64,000 nt of DNA from Streptomyces sp. SLBN-31. GTDB lineage: Bacteria; Actinomycetota; Actinomycetes; Streptomycetales; Streptomycetaceae. The stretch's first letter is position 1. Each line of letters opens with the position of its first letter. The stretch is from positions 1,922,001-1,986,000 of the forward strand of contig NZ_VFNC01000002.1 of assembly GCF_006715395.1 (NCBI RefSeq), given 5' to 3'. The notes under the pieces are model-generated. The model saw nothing but the letters and a program-made list of their open reading frames with translations, searched no databases and was not told where the DNA came from. Positions 9,270 through 17,886 of the stretch are shown piece after piece. Made by a program: the position numbers and the translations under genes.

Positions 9270-9294
9270 CCTGTGGAAACTGGTTGTCCACAGG
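9270..9294. promoter_or_regulatory. Inverted pair of DnaA-box-like sequences
   Basis: CCTGTGGA and TCCACAGG form 8-bp inverted arms separated by 9 bases. The right arm lies inside TTGTCCACA (9284-9292), which matches the consensus Streptomyces DnaA box. The left arm read on the other strand is GTTTCCACA, a weaker match. The site lies between divergent genes, so it might act as an operator or DnaA-binding site for both promoters. Confidence 0.45.
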
Positions 9295-9333
9295 CCCCCA
9301 CACCGCAGGTTCCGGCCAGTAATCTCGGCGTTC

Positions 9334-10320
9334 ATGGAGCAGAGGCATCTCGGCCGCACCGGCCTTCGTGTGTCCCGTATCGGACTCGGCACGCTCACCT
9401 GGGGCAGGGACACCGACGAGCACGACGCCGCGGACCTCCTGAAGACGTTCTGGGAGGCCGGCGGCAGCCTCGTCGACACGGCCGACGTGTACGGCGACGG
9501 GGAGGCCGAATACCTGCTCGGACGCCTGACAGAAGGACTCGTCCCGCGCCGGGACCTGGTGATCTCCACCAAGGCCGGCAGTGTGGCCGACCCGGACCGC
9601 CGCTTCGACGGCTCGCGCGGCCATCTGCTCTCCGCCCTGGACGCCTCGCTCGCCCGCCTCGGTACCGACTACGTCGACATCTGGCACGTGCACGCCTTCG
9701 ATCCCTGCACCCCGCTGGAGGAGACCCTCCAGGCCCTCGACCTGGCGGTCAGCAGTGGTCGCGCCCGGTACGCCGGTGTCTCCGACTTCTGCGGCTGGCA
9801 GTTGGCGAAGGCGGCGACGTGGCAGCTGGCGGCGCCGGGGACCCGGACCCGGCTGGCGAGTACGCAGATGGAGTACTCGCTGCTGCAGCGCGGCGTCGAG
9901 CGCGAGGTGCTGCCGGCCGCGCTGGATCTGGGCATCGGGCTGCTGCCTTCCTCCCCGCTGGGCCGCGGGGTGCTGACCGGCAAGTACCGGGGCGACGCCA
10001 GGCCGGCCGACTCGCGCGGCGCCTCGGAGCACCTCTCGCGGTTCGTTGCGCCCTATCTCGACGACACCGCGAGCCGGATCGTCGACGCCGTGCAGACCGC
10101 GGCGGACGGGCTCGCCGTGACCCCGCTCCAGGTCGCGCTCGCCTGGATCCGCGACCGGCCGGGCGTGGCCGCGCCCGTCATCGGTCCGCGCAACGCGCAG
10201 CAGCTCACGGCGGCATTGTCAGTGGAGGCCCTTAGTCTTCCTGACGAGATCTGCCGGGCGCTCGACGACGTGTCGGCGCCCGTGCACCGCTATCCCGATC
10301 ACGACTGGAGCACGCTGTGA
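9334..10320 (+). CDS. Aldo/keto reductase
   Basis: The 328-residue protein is an NADPH-dependent (beta/alpha)8 aldo/keto reductase. Elements of the catalytic tetrad are visible: Asp and Tyr in DTADVYGDGEAE, Lys in STKAGS and His in WHVHAF. The C-terminal cofactor site is in PVIGPRNAQQL. The substrate is unknown. Its stop codon overlaps the GTG of the next gene by 4 bases (GTGA), so it is translationally coupled to the RecD-like protein, an unexplained pairing. Confidence 0.92.
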   Translation: MEQRHLGRTGLRVSRIGLGTLTWGRDTDEHDAADLLKTFWEAGGSLVDTADVYGDGEAEYLLGRLTEGLVPRRDLVISTKAGSVADPDRRFDGSRGHLLSALDASLARLGTDYVDIWHVHAFDPCTPLEETLQALDLAVSSGRARYAGVSDFCGWQLAKAATWQLAAPGTRTRLASTQMEYSLLQRGVEREVLPAALDLGIGLLPSSPLGRGVLTGKYRGDARPADSRGASEHLSRFVAPYLDDTASRIVDAVQTAADGLAVTPLQVALAWIRDRPGVAAPVIGPRNAQQLTAALSVEALSLPDEICRALDDVSAPVHRYPDHDWSTL

Positions 10321-12497
10321 GCACGGAGCCGGAGACCACGGGGCAGACCGGCCCTCAGACGCCGGACGGCGCGACGGAGGACGGCGCCGTGGAAGAGGGT
10401 GCCCCCGAGGCCGGTACCGAGGACGGCGGTGACGGCGAGGGCACGGCCGCCGAGGACGGCTCCGGCACACAGCTGTCGGAGGCCGAGGCCGAGTTGGCCG
10501 CGCAGCGCCTGGAGCGGGAGCGCATCGAGCGGCGCAAGGCCGAGCGGAAGGGGCCCGTCGAGGCCGGCGCCAAGTTGAGCGGGAAGGCCGCCGATCTGCT
10601 CGCGGCCGTACGGGCCGTGGAGAGCGGCCAGAAGCCCGGGGCCGCCGTGTTCGACGAGCCCGCGCCGCGCCGGCCCGCACCCGAGCCCGTACGGCGGCCG
10701 CAGGCGCCGCAGCCCGTCGCGCCGGCGGCTGTGGCGGCGGAGTCCGTCGACGAGGTGCGGCGCGTGCTGGCCGACGGCGGCGCCCCGGACTCGCTCGCCC
10801 CGCAGGCAGCAGCCGCGCTCGGCGAGGGCGCCGGGGAGCAGCTGCGCGAGGACCCCTGGCAGTTGCTGCGGGTCAGCGGTGTGCGGCCCGAGCAGGCCGA
10901 CGGCTTCGCACGGGCGCTGCTCGGCGCGGAAGCGGGGCCGGACGACGAGCGGCGGGGCCGGGCGCTGACGGGCTGGCTGCTGGAACAGGCCGCCCTGGCC
11001 GGGCACACGGCGCTGGAGATGCAGGCGCTCACCGCCGCGCTGGCCCAGCGGGGCGTGCCGGACCCCGACGCCGCCGTGCAGGACGCCGTCGCGGAGGGCG
11101 AGGCCCTGGTCTTCCAGGACGCCCTGGACCCGCGCGCACCCGAGCCGGAGGATGACGGCGAGGAGGCTGCCGAGCGGCCCGTTCGCATCCTGGTCGGCCT
11201 GGAGCGGTACGCGCTCGCGGAGGAGAGCCTCGCCGACGGACTGGCGCGGTTGATCAACTCGGTGCCGAAGGAGGACGGTTCGGCGCGGGAGTGGGAGCGG
11301 GCCGCGGAGGCGGCCAAGGGCTCCACGGCCGAGCTGATTCGCGCGACGGCGGGCAACGGCCTGGTCCTGCACACGGGCGGTGAGGCGTCCCTGGCCGAAC
11401 CGGCGGCCCTGCTGGGCACGGCCCACGCCCTCGGTCTGCGCGCCTGGGCGGCGACGCACACCCCCCTGGGCCGCGAACGCTTCGCGCGGCTGCTGAGCGG
11501 AGCGGGTGGCTCGGTACCGGCAGACCCCGAGGCGACCGCCCTCCCCGTCGTCACGGTCGCCGGGCTGCTGTCCGGGGTCGAGGGGCCCGGGCGGGATGCC
11601 GATGGTGCGCTGGATCTGGATGTTGTCGTCGTGCTCGACGCGCCCCAGCTGGACGTGGAGACGGCCGCGCTGCTCGCCGAGTCGCTGCCCGACGGGGCCC
11701 GGCTGGTGCTGTCCGGTGATCCGGCGGTGCTGTGGTCGGCCGGGCCCGGGCGGGTGTTCGCGGATCTGCTCGCGGCACGCGTCTGCCCGCAGATCGCCTC
11801 CCGCCTGCCGGACCCCGGGCCCCTCGGCGAGCTGGTCTCCGGTATCGGTGTCGGTGAGCTCAACCAGGTCGAGGCCCCCGGCAAGGAGGTCGTGATCGTG
11901 CCGGTGCGGGACGCGGGCGAGGCCGTGCACCGGACCGTGCAGCTGGTCGCCGACTCGGTGCCGCGCGCGCTCGGCGTCCCCGCCGAACAGACGCAGGTGA
12001 TCACGCCGGGCCACGGCGGCGCCGTCGGCACCCGCGCCCTCAACGCCGCCCTCAAGGAGCGCCTCAACCCGGGCCCGGGCCGCTTCGGCGGTTTCGACCC
12101 CGGTGACCGTGTCGCCTACTCCCCCGCCACCGGCCGTACCGTGCCGGGACAGGTGGTGAAGGCCGACGCCGACGGCCTTCACCTGTCGTGCGCGGGCGTC
12201 CTTGTGGTCGTACCCAAGGAGCGGGTCGAGCAGTGCGTGCGGCACGGCTGGGCCCTGACCGCGCACCAGGCGGTGGGCAGCCGGTGGCCGGCGGTGGTCG
12301 TCGTGCTGCCCGGGGACGCCGCCCAGGCGCTGAACCGCCCCTGGGTCTACACGGCGTTCAGCCGGGCCGACCGCCACCTCTCCGTGGTCCACGGCGTGGA
12401 CCAGGCCCTCCCGAAGGCCGTCTCCGAGATCCCCGCGAAGCCGCGCACGACCCGCCTATCCGTCCTGCTGGCCACGCAACTCCCGACGGCCGCCTGA
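10317..12497 (+). CDS. Helix-hairpin-helix, RecD/UvrD-like protein with degenerate ATPase motifs
   Basis: The 726-residue protein begins with an acidic, low-complexity first 80 residues. A helix-hairpin-helix region follows (LLRVSGVRPEQADGFARALLG), as in the N-terminus of RecD2 helicases, then a RecA-like core. Where Walker A (GKT/S) should be, the protein reads LHTGGEASLAEPAALL. The Walker B-like segment is VVVVLDAPQ. The C-terminal UvrD_C-like part is better kept (TAHQAVGSRW, YTAFSRADRH). It therefore looks like a helicase relative that may not hydrolyse ATP. The GTG start overlaps the reductase stop. Confidence 0.75.
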   Translation: MSTEPETTGQTGPQTPDGATEDGAVEEGAPEAGTEDGGDGEGTAAEDGSGTQLSEAEAELAAQRLERERIERRKAERKGPVEAGAKLSGKAADLLAAVRAVESGQKPGAAVFDEPAPRRPAPEPVRRPQAPQPVAPAAVAAESVDEVRRVLADGGAPDSLAPQAAAALGEGAGEQLREDPWQLLRVSGVRPEQADGFARALLGAEAGPDDERRGRALTGWLLEQAALAGHTALEMQALTAALAQRGVPDPDAAVQDAVAEGEALVFQDALDPRAPEPEDDGEEAAERPVRILVGLERYALAEESLADGLARLINSVPKEDGSAREWERAAEAAKGSTAELIRATAGNGLVLHTGGEASLAEPAALLGTAHALGLRAWAATHTPLGRERFARLLSGAGGSVPADPEATALPVVTVAGLLSGVEGPGRDADGALDLDVVVVLDAPQLDVETAALLAESLPDGARLVLSGDPAVLWSAGPGRVFADLLAARVCPQIASRLPDPGPLGELVSGIGVGELNQVEAPGKEVVIVPVRDAGEAVHRTVQLVADSVPRALGVPAEQTQVITPGHGGAVGTRALNAALKERLNPGPGRFGGFDPGDRVAYSPATGRTVPGQVVKADADGLHLSCAGVLVVVPKERVEQCVRHGWALTAHQAVGSRWPAVVVVLPGDAAQALNRPWVYTAFSRADRHLSVVHGVDQALPKAVSEIPAKPRTTRLSVLLATQLPTAA

Positions 12498-12498
12498 T

Positions 12499-12537
12499 CG
12501 CCCCGAAAGGGGCGCGGGGAACTGCGCGACCAGCCAC
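12499..12537 (+). repeat. Streptomyces intergenic repeat (CCCCGAAAGGGGCGCGGGGA type)
   Basis: This element follows the preceding stop codon by 1-2 bases. It consists of a small CCCC-GAAA-GGGG hairpin and then GCGCGGGGAACTGCGCGAC. Four related copies lie at 61.25-61.52 kb. The hairpin could help termination. The remaining gap to 12656 holds nothing I recognise. Confidence 0.7.
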
Positions 12538-12656
12538 ACACGGCCCGCAGCCCAGCACGCAACAGGTCGCACCACGGCGCAACTGCACCACCAGCCGCCC
12601 CGCACCCCCAAAGGCGGCGGTCACGGACATCCCGCGACCGCCGCCCTCGGCACACC

Positions 12657-13343
12657 TCAGCGATCCACGTCCAACGGCTCGAGATCCTCGTCCTCGTCCA
12701 GTTCCGGATCGATCTCGTCCTCGAGGTCGTCCGCGTCCAGATCGTCGTCGAACACCGCGCTGACGTCGAAGCGGCACACCACGGCCTGCGGGTCGACGCC
12801 GTCGAACGGCGCCTCCAGCCACTCGCCGGGCTCCGCGGCATCCTCCGCGGCGGTCACCCACAGCGTGGAGTCGCCCTCCTCCAGCCCGAACTCCTTGTGC
12901 CGCGAGGCGATCTCGTCCGGCTCGAACTCGCCGAACAGGATGCCCAGCGCCCCGTGCAACGTGCCGGAGACCTCCGTGTCCGTCGCGTCCTCGTCCGCGG
13001 CCTCCACTCGCTGCGCCTGTGCCAGCAGCCGCTGCGGCTCCACCACGGAGTAGTCGCGGCGGATGAGCACGCTGAGCGCGTTCGGCTCCTCGGGTCCCGT
13101 GTACGGCGGCAGCGCGTCCTCCGCGCCGGGGATCTCGAAGGGGGTCACCTCGTCGTAGCGGTCGTAGAGCAGCTCGTCGTACGCCTCGGCGGCCGCCGCC
13201 AGCTGGTTGAACGCCTCGTAGACGGCCGGGTCGTCCTCCCCCGACCGGCGTTCGACGGCCGCCAGGTGGCGGTCGAGCGCGGTCTTGACCGCCTCGGCGG
13301 CGGCGCGTACCTCGGCAGCGGTGGGCTGCGCAGCATCAGACAT
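12657..13343 (-). CDS. Conserved acidic hypothetical protein
   Basis: This hydrophilic protein of 228 residues starts MSDAAQPTAAEVRAAAEAV. The N-terminal half is predicted helical (RAAAEAVKTALDRHLAAVERRSG). The C-terminus is strongly acidic, with the last 30 residues mostly Asp/Glu/Leu (DDDLDADDLEDEIDPELDED). There is no signal peptide and no catalytic motif that I recognise. The ATG at 13343 is used rather than upstream in-frame starts because the region above it is intergenic in character. Divergent from the DUF5703 gene. Confidence 0.7.
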   Translation of the reverse strand: MSDAAQPTAAEVRAAAEAVKTALDRHLAAVERRSGEDDPAVYEAFNQLAAAAEAYDELLYDRYDEVTPFEIPGAEDALPPYTGPEEPNALSVLIRRDYSVVEPQRLLAQAQRVEAADEDATDTEVSGTLHGALGILFGEFEPDEIASRHKEFGLEEGDSTLWVTAAEDAAEPGEWLEAPFDGVDPQAVVCRFDVSAVFDDDLDADDLEDEIDPELDEDEDLEPLDVDR

Positions 13344-13390
13344 AGTGCAGACGCTATCCGTACCGGGGCCCAGCCCGCACAATAGATGCG

Positions 13391-13579
13391 ATGCCGGAAT
13401 ACGAATTTGTCGACGTGTACGTACCGCGCGGGGTCTCCCGCAAGGACGCCACACGCCTGCTGACGGACCATGCCGAGTACGGACACTGGGAGTTGGACCG
13501 CCTCAGTCTGATGCGCGACGGCAGCCGCAGGGTGCGGTTGCGCCGGCGGATCATCCGCCAGGTGCGCGCCACGTGGTGA
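13391..13579 (+). CDS. DUF5703 family small protein
   Basis: The 62-residue basic protein starts MPEYEFVDVYVPRGVSRKDA and ends in an Arg-rich stretch (RRVRLRRRIIRQVRATW). It is a conserved small Streptomyces protein of unknown function. The coding length matches the family and a strong terminator follows. Confidence 0.8.
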   Translation: MPEYEFVDVYVPRGVSRKDATRLLTDHAEYGHWELDRLSLMRDGSRRVRLRRRIIRQVRATW

Positions 13580-13607
13580 GCGACGGGCGGCGACAGGATC
13601 ACGGGAA

Positions 13608-13643
13608 ACGGAGCGGGCCCCGCCGAGGCGGGGCCCGCTCCGT
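13608..13643. terminator. Hairpin terminator between convergent genes
   Basis: A 16-bp GC-rich stem (ACGGAGCGGGCCCCGC paired with its complement) surrounds a short CGAG loop. It is placed between the DUF5703 gene and the chaplin gene and could serve both. Confidence 0.85.
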
Positions 13644-13661
13644 GATGTGTCTCACGCGGTG

Positions 13662-14390
13662 CTACGCGGAGGCGCGAGCCTTGCGGTAGAGCACGGCGCC
13701 CGCCAGCAGCGCTCCGGCTCCGACGGGGAGCACGATGCCCAGCGGCATGTCGCTGCCGGTGTGGGCGAGCTGCGAGACCGACTCGGGCCCGTTGATCGTC
13801 TGGGCGCCCGGGTGGTTGACGTGCGAGGACCCGCCCGGCGTGTGGATGCCGCGGGTGGGCGGTGTGCTCGGGGTGCCCGGGTTTTCGGGGTGCCCGGGCG
13901 GCGTCGCCTGACCCCCGCCGGGAGGCGTGGTGTGACCGCTGCCCGAACCGCCGCCGTTGACGCAGTCGTTGCCGGTGGCGGGGTTGCCGATGCCGACGAC
14001 GTTCACGCTGTTGCCGCAGGCGTTGACCGGCACGTCGACGGGCGCCTCGACGCGGTTGCCGGAGCCGACGCCCGGTGAGTCACTGCTGTGGCCGCCCGCG
14101 TGCGAGCCGCCGGAACCGGAGCCGCCGTGACCGCCGGACGGTCCGCCGCCCTGGTTGGCGCACCCGTTGCCGAAGGCCGGGTTGAGCAGGCCGACGACGT
14201 TCACGGTGTTGCCGCAGACGTTCACCGGCGCGTGCACGGGCGCCTGCACCGAGTTGCCCGACAGCACGCCGGGCGAGTCCGAGGCACTGCCGCTCGCTGC
14301 GGAGTCGGCGTGCGCGTAGCCACCGGCGGCGGCGAGCACGCCGGTCGCGGCCGCCACGGTCATCAGGCCCTTGCGGGTCACCTGTCGCAT
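13662..14390 (-). CDS. chpC: Long chaplin with two chaplin domains and sortase signal
   Basis: The precursor has 242 residues and an N-terminal signal peptide (RKGLMTVAAATGVLAAAGGYAHA). Two chaplin domains follow (about 38-80 and 102-145), each with the paired Cys and VCGNTVNVVGLLNP-like core. A Gly/Pro/Ser-rich linker, the sortase motif LAHTG, a hydrophobic helix and a basic tail complete it. Long chaplins are anchored to peptidoglycan and help to display the short chaplins that form the amyloid-like hydrophobic coat of aerial hyphae. Adjacency to chpH matches chpC of S. coelicolor; ChpA or ChpB are alternatives by domain layout. Confidence 0.9.
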   Translation of the reverse strand: MRQVTRKGLMTVAAATGVLAAAGGYAHADSAASGSASDSPGVLSGNSVQAPVHAPVNVCGNTVNVVGLLNPAFGNGCANQGGGPSGGHGGSGSGGSHAGGHSSDSPGVGSGNRVEAPVDVPVNACGNSVNVVGIGNPATGNDCVNGGGSGSGHTTPPGGGQATPPGHPENPGTPSTPPTRGIHTPGGSSHVNHPGAQTINGPESVSQLAHTGSDMPLGIVLPVGAGALLAGAVLYRKARASA

Positions 14391-14517
14391 TCCTGAATTA
14401 CCCCTGCTTTCGAAACCTGACCTGGAATCATCGGGAACTCCCGGTCGGCTCCGGAGCGCATTGCGCTCGCTCCGGAGCCGACGGGTAGTGAACATGAGCG
14501 GGCTCGAGCGGCCGGCG

Positions 14518-14751
14518 TCAGTGGTTGATGCAGGTATTGCCGAAGGCGGGGTTCAGCAGCCCGGACGCGGAGACCGTGTTGCCGCAGACGTTCACCGGGA
14601 TGTGCACCGGAACCTGAATGACGTTGCCGGAAGCGACACCCGGGGAGTGCACCGCAGCCCCCTGAGCGCCGGCGTCGGCGACGGCCATGCCCGCACCCGC
14701 CAGAACCAGACCACCGGTGGCAGCCGCAGCAGCGACGACCTTCTTGATCAT
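14518..14751 (-). CDS. chpH: Short secreted chaplin
   Basis: The 77-residue precursor has a signal peptide (MIKKVVAAAAATGGLVLAGAGMAVA) and a single chaplin domain. Its core is VCGNTVSASGLLNPAFGN, with Cys residues for an intramolecular disulfide. The family self-assembles into amyloid-like fibrils that lower surface tension during aerial growth. The ATG at 14751 follows a full GGAGGAATA ribosome site. It lies just upstream of chpC on the same strand, as in other Streptomyces. Confidence 0.93.
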   Translation of the reverse strand: MIKKVVAAAAATGGLVLAGAGMAVADAGAQGAAVHSPGVASGNVIQVPVHIPVNVCGNTVSASGLLNPAFGNTCINH

Positions 14752-14889
14752 TATTCCTCCTTGTTGGCAATGCGATCCCAAGAAGCGGATCGCATCACCT
14801 GTAACGAGGAGGGATGAAATGGAGCTACGAGCGTATGAGTGCATTCACTCTTCTCAGTCAGTCCCGTACACGTAGCCGAATACGGGGGG

Positions 14890-16215
14890 TCATGACGCGT
14901 CGATGAAACGATCGAGAACGCGCACGCCGAACTTCAGACCGTCGACCGGCACCCGCTCGTCGACCCCGTGGAACATGCCGGCGAAGTCCAGCTCCGGGGG
15001 CAGCTTGAGGGGCGCGAAGCCGAAGCCGCGGATACCGAGGTCGTCGAAGGACTTGGCGTCCGTACCGCCGGAGAGCATGTAGGGGATCGCCTTGGCAGTC
15101 GGGTCCTCGGCCAGCAGCGAGGACTGCATGGCCTCGACCAGGGCGCCGTCGAAGGAGGTCTCCAGGGCCTTGTCGGAGTGCACGTCCTCGCGCCGCACCT
15201 TGGGACCGAGGATCGAGTCGAGGTCGGCGAGGAACTCCTCCTCGTGTCCGGGCAGGAAGCGCCCGTCGACGTGCGCGGTGGCCTCGCCGGGGATGACGTT
15301 GACCTTGTAACCGGCGCCGAGCTGCGTGGGGTTGGCGGTGTTGCTCAGCGTCGCGCCGATCAGCTTGGCGATGCCGCCGAGCCGGGCCAGCGTGGCCTCC
15401 ATGTCCTCCGGGTCGAGCTCGGTGCCGAGGGCGTCGCCGAGCTCGTCGAGGAAGGCGCGGGTGGTCTTGGTGACCCGGACGGGGAACTTGTGCCGCCCGA
15501 GCCGCGCGACGGCCTCCGACAGCTCGGTGATCGCGTTGTCCCGGTGGATCATCGAGCCGTGGCCCGCGGTGCCGGCCACGGTCAGCTTCATCCAGTGCAT
15601 GCCCTTCTCGGCCGTCTGGATCAGATACAGCCTGCGCTGCTCGCTCACGGTGAACGAGAACCCGCCCACCTCGCTGATCGCCTCGGTGACGCCCTCGAAG
15701 AGGTCGGGGTGGTTGTCCACCAGGTGCCGGGCGCCGTAGGTGCCACCGGCCTCCTCGTCGGCGAGGAACGCCAGCACGATGTCGCGCGGGGGCCGGCGTC
15801 CGCTGCGCAGCCGGTCGCGGACGACCGCCAGCGTCATCGCGTCCATGTCCTTCATGTCGACGGCGCCACGGCCCCACACGCACCCGTCGGCGACCTCGCC
15901 GGAGAACGGGTGGTGAGTCCAGTCGCCGGCGTTGGCCGGTACGACGTCCAGGTGGCCGTGGATCAGCAGCGCGGGCCGGGAGGGGTCCTCGCCCTCGATG
16001 CGGGCCACCGTGGAGGCGCGGCCCGGGTGCGACTCGAAGATCTTCGGCTCCAGGCCCACCTCGGCGAGCTTCTCGGCGGTCCACTCGGCCGCCTTGCGCT
16101 CACCCGGTCCCGAGTGGTCGCCGTAGTTGCTGGTGTCGAAGCGGATCAGTTCGCGGCAGAGGTCAACGACCTCGTCCTCGCCGGTGACGCCCCTGGCCGT
16201 GTCCGTGTCGCTCAC
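14890..16215 (-). CDS. M20/M25/M40 family zinc peptidase
   Basis: The 441-residue protein has the M20 metal-site motifs: HGHLDVVPA (about residue 85), the GRGAVDMKD stretch with the bridging Asp, DEEAGGTYGA with the catalytic Glu pair, and a C-terminal His in MFHGVDERVPV. A dimerisation domain sits in the middle (GHGSMIHRDNAI). It should hydrolyse a peptide or N-acyl amino acid in the cytoplasm. The GTG at 16215 follows GGGAGGA and is favoured over the start 21 bases upstream. It precedes tRNA-Leu divergently. Confidence 0.88.
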   Translation of the reverse strand: MSDTDTARGVTGEDEVVDLCRELIRFDTSNYGDHSGPGERKAAEWTAEKLAEVGLEPKIFESHPGRASTVARIEGEDPSRPALLIHGHLDVVPANAGDWTHHPFSGEVADGCVWGRGAVDMKDMDAMTLAVVRDRLRSGRRPPRDIVLAFLADEEAGGTYGARHLVDNHPDLFEGVTEAISEVGGFSFTVSEQRRLYLIQTAEKGMHWMKLTVAGTAGHGSMIHRDNAITELSEAVARLGRHKFPVRVTKTTRAFLDELGDALGTELDPEDMEATLARLGGIAKLIGATLSNTANPTQLGAGYKVNVIPGEATAHVDGRFLPGHEEEFLADLDSILGPKVRREDVHSDKALETSFDGALVEAMQSSLLAEDPTAKAIPYMLSGGTDAKSFDDLGIRGFGFAPLKLPPELDFAGMFHGVDERVPVDGLKFGVRVLDRFIDAS

Positions 16216-16413
16216 GCTGCTTCCTCCCGCTGTCACTGCTGGTGGTTCCCCTCATCCTCCCCCTCCCCCGCGCCGCGCCCAAGAGCGGGAGCGGCCCGTC
16301 ACACGCCGTTCACGCGGGCACGGAGGCCGGACGGGGGGTGATCGGGCGCCCCTCGAAAGCCTGGTAATGTTTCCCTCGTCGCCGCGGGGCAGACCCCGCA
16401 CGACAGACACCTT

Positions 16414-16498
16414 GTCCGGGTGGCGGAATGGCAGACGCGCTAGCTTGAGGTGCTAGTGCCCTTTATCGGGCGTGGGGGTTCAAGTCCCCCCTCGGACA
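16414..16498 (+). tRNA. tRNA-Leu (anticodon GAG)
   Basis: The acceptor stem GTCCGGG pairs with CTCGGAC. The D-arm is TGGCGGAATGGCA and the anticodon arm is CTAGC-TTGAGGT-GCTAG with anticodon GAG. A long variable arm (class II) and a T-arm GGGGGTTCAAGTCCCCC follow. CCA is not encoded. It reads CUC/CUU leucine codons. Confidence 0.95.
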
Positions 16499-16506
16499 CT
16501 TCACAG

Positions 16507-16542
16507 ACCGGGCGGATCGGGACTCATCTCGATCCGCCCGGT
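16507..16542 (+). terminator. Rho-independent-like terminator of tRNA-Leu
   Basis: ACCGGGCGGATCG pairs with CGATCCGCCCGGT over a 10-nt loop. The stem is followed by TCGTTTTG. Confidence 0.85.
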
Positions 16543-16665
16543 TCGTTTTGCGTGCTCGTCCTCTCATACGGCCGCTGCGCCGGGGTGCCGCCCAGTAGCA
16601 TCGCCCCGCCGGGTACGACCCCGACCAGGGGTTCTCCGGGTGGGGTGTGGGGAGGCGGGGCGGGC

Positions 16666-17886
16666 ATGGCGACGTCGACGGAAGGTGCCCGCGATCCAGG
16701 GGCGGACCTGCGCGATCTCGAGGCGATGCTGGACGCGGTCACCGATCAGGCGATCGTCAAGCTGGGTCCGGACGGCGAGGTGGTCCGCTGGAGCCGCGGC
16801 GCCCGGGCGATGACCGGGTTCGAGCAGGACGAGATGGTGGGCCGGTCGGTGGAGGCGCTGCATCTCGCCGAGGACCGGGAGACCGGGCTGGTGCGACAGG
16901 AGCTGGAGGCGGCCCGCGACGACGGCCGGCGCACCTTCCAGGGCTGGCGGGTCCGCAAGAGCGGCGAGCGGTTCCTGGCGCAGGTGACGCTGACACCGGT
17001 GCGGGAGCCGGACGGCTCGGTGACGGGCTTCGTCAAGACGCTCAAGGACGTCACCGAGAGAGCGCGGGCCGAGTCGCTGTTCCACGGGCTGCTGGAGTCC
17101 GCGCCCGACGCCATGCTGATCGTGGGACCGGACGCCCGGATCGTGCTGGCCAACCGGCGGACCGAGACGCTCTTCGGCTTCGAGCGCGACGAACTGGTCG
17201 GCCGGGAGATAGAGGTGCTGGTTCCGGCCCGGTTCCGCGACCGGCACGTCGGCCACCGCAGCGGCTTCCTGGCCGATCCGCGGCTGCGCCCGATGGGTCT
17301 GGGCCTGGAGCTGTACGGGATGCGCCGCGACGGCACCGAGTTCCCGGTCGAGATCAGCCTGAGCCCGCTGGAGACCGCCGAGGGCCGGCTGGTGGCGGCC
17401 GCGATCCGGGACGTGACCGAGCGCCGGGAGACCGAGCAGCGGCTGCAGCGGCAGCGCGACGAGATCCTCGAGCTGTCCACGCCGGTGATCCAGGTGTGGG
17501 ACAAGATCCTCGTGCTGCCGATCATCGGCACCCTGGACACCCTGCGGGCCACCCGGCTGACCGAGGGCCTGCTGGAGAAGATCGCCCACACCCAGGCCGA
17601 GGTCGCCATCCTGGACATCAGCGGCGTGCCCACGATCGACACCCAGGTCGCCCAGCACCTGCTGAAGACGGTGCAGGCGGCCGCGCTGATGGGCGCGGTC
17701 AGCATCATGAGCGGGGTGCGCCCGGAGACCGCCCAGTCCATGGTCCACCTGGGCATCGACATGGGACGGCTGCGTTCCCGCAACACCCTCCAGGACGCCC
17801 TCCGGCTGGCGCTTGCCGTACTGGCCGAGCGATCCGGTACGGCGGCCGACGCCGCGCGGGCCCTGGCCGGCGGGGAGGGACGGTGA
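16666..17886 (+). CDS. PAS-PAS-STAS regulator, RsbR-like
   Basis: The 406-residue protein has two PAS domains (about 15-130 and 135-255; GFVKTLKDVTERARAE and VAAAIRDVTERRETE end them). A C-terminal STAS domain (about 275-385) contains VLPIIGTLDTLRATRL, LDISGVPTIDTQVAQHL and SGVRPETAQSMVHLGI, which are strongly RsbR-like. RsbR proteins sense stress through the N-terminal domain and form stressosomes with RsbS, being phosphorylated on Thr/Ser by RsbT. The ATG at 16666 follows GGAGGCGGGG. Its stop overlaps the next GTG by 4 bases. Confidence 0.88.
   Translation: MATSTEGARDPGADLRDLEAMLDAVTDQAIVKLGPDGEVVRWSRGARAMTGFEQDEMVGRSVEALHLAEDRETGLVRQELEAARDDGRRTFQGWRVRKSGERFLAQVTLTPVREPDGSVTGFVKTLKDVTERARAESLFHGLLESAPDAMLIVGPDARIVLANRRTETLFGFERDELVGREIEVLVPARFRDRHVGHRSGFLADPRLRPMGLGLELYGMRRDGTEFPVEISLSPLETAEGRLVAAAIRDVTERRETEQRLQRQRDEILELSTPVIQVWDKILVLPIIGTLDTLRATRLTEGLLEKIAHTQAEVAILDISGVPTIDTQVAQHLLKTVQAAALMGAVSIMSGVRPETAQSMVHLGIDMGRLRSRNTLQDALRLALAVLAERSGTAADAARALAGGEGR

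Noticed and set aside
14968..16341. 457-residue plus-strand open frame antisense to the M20 peptidase
   Set aside because: The peptidase has its full metal-site motifs on the other strand. This frame has none and is the complement of real codons.
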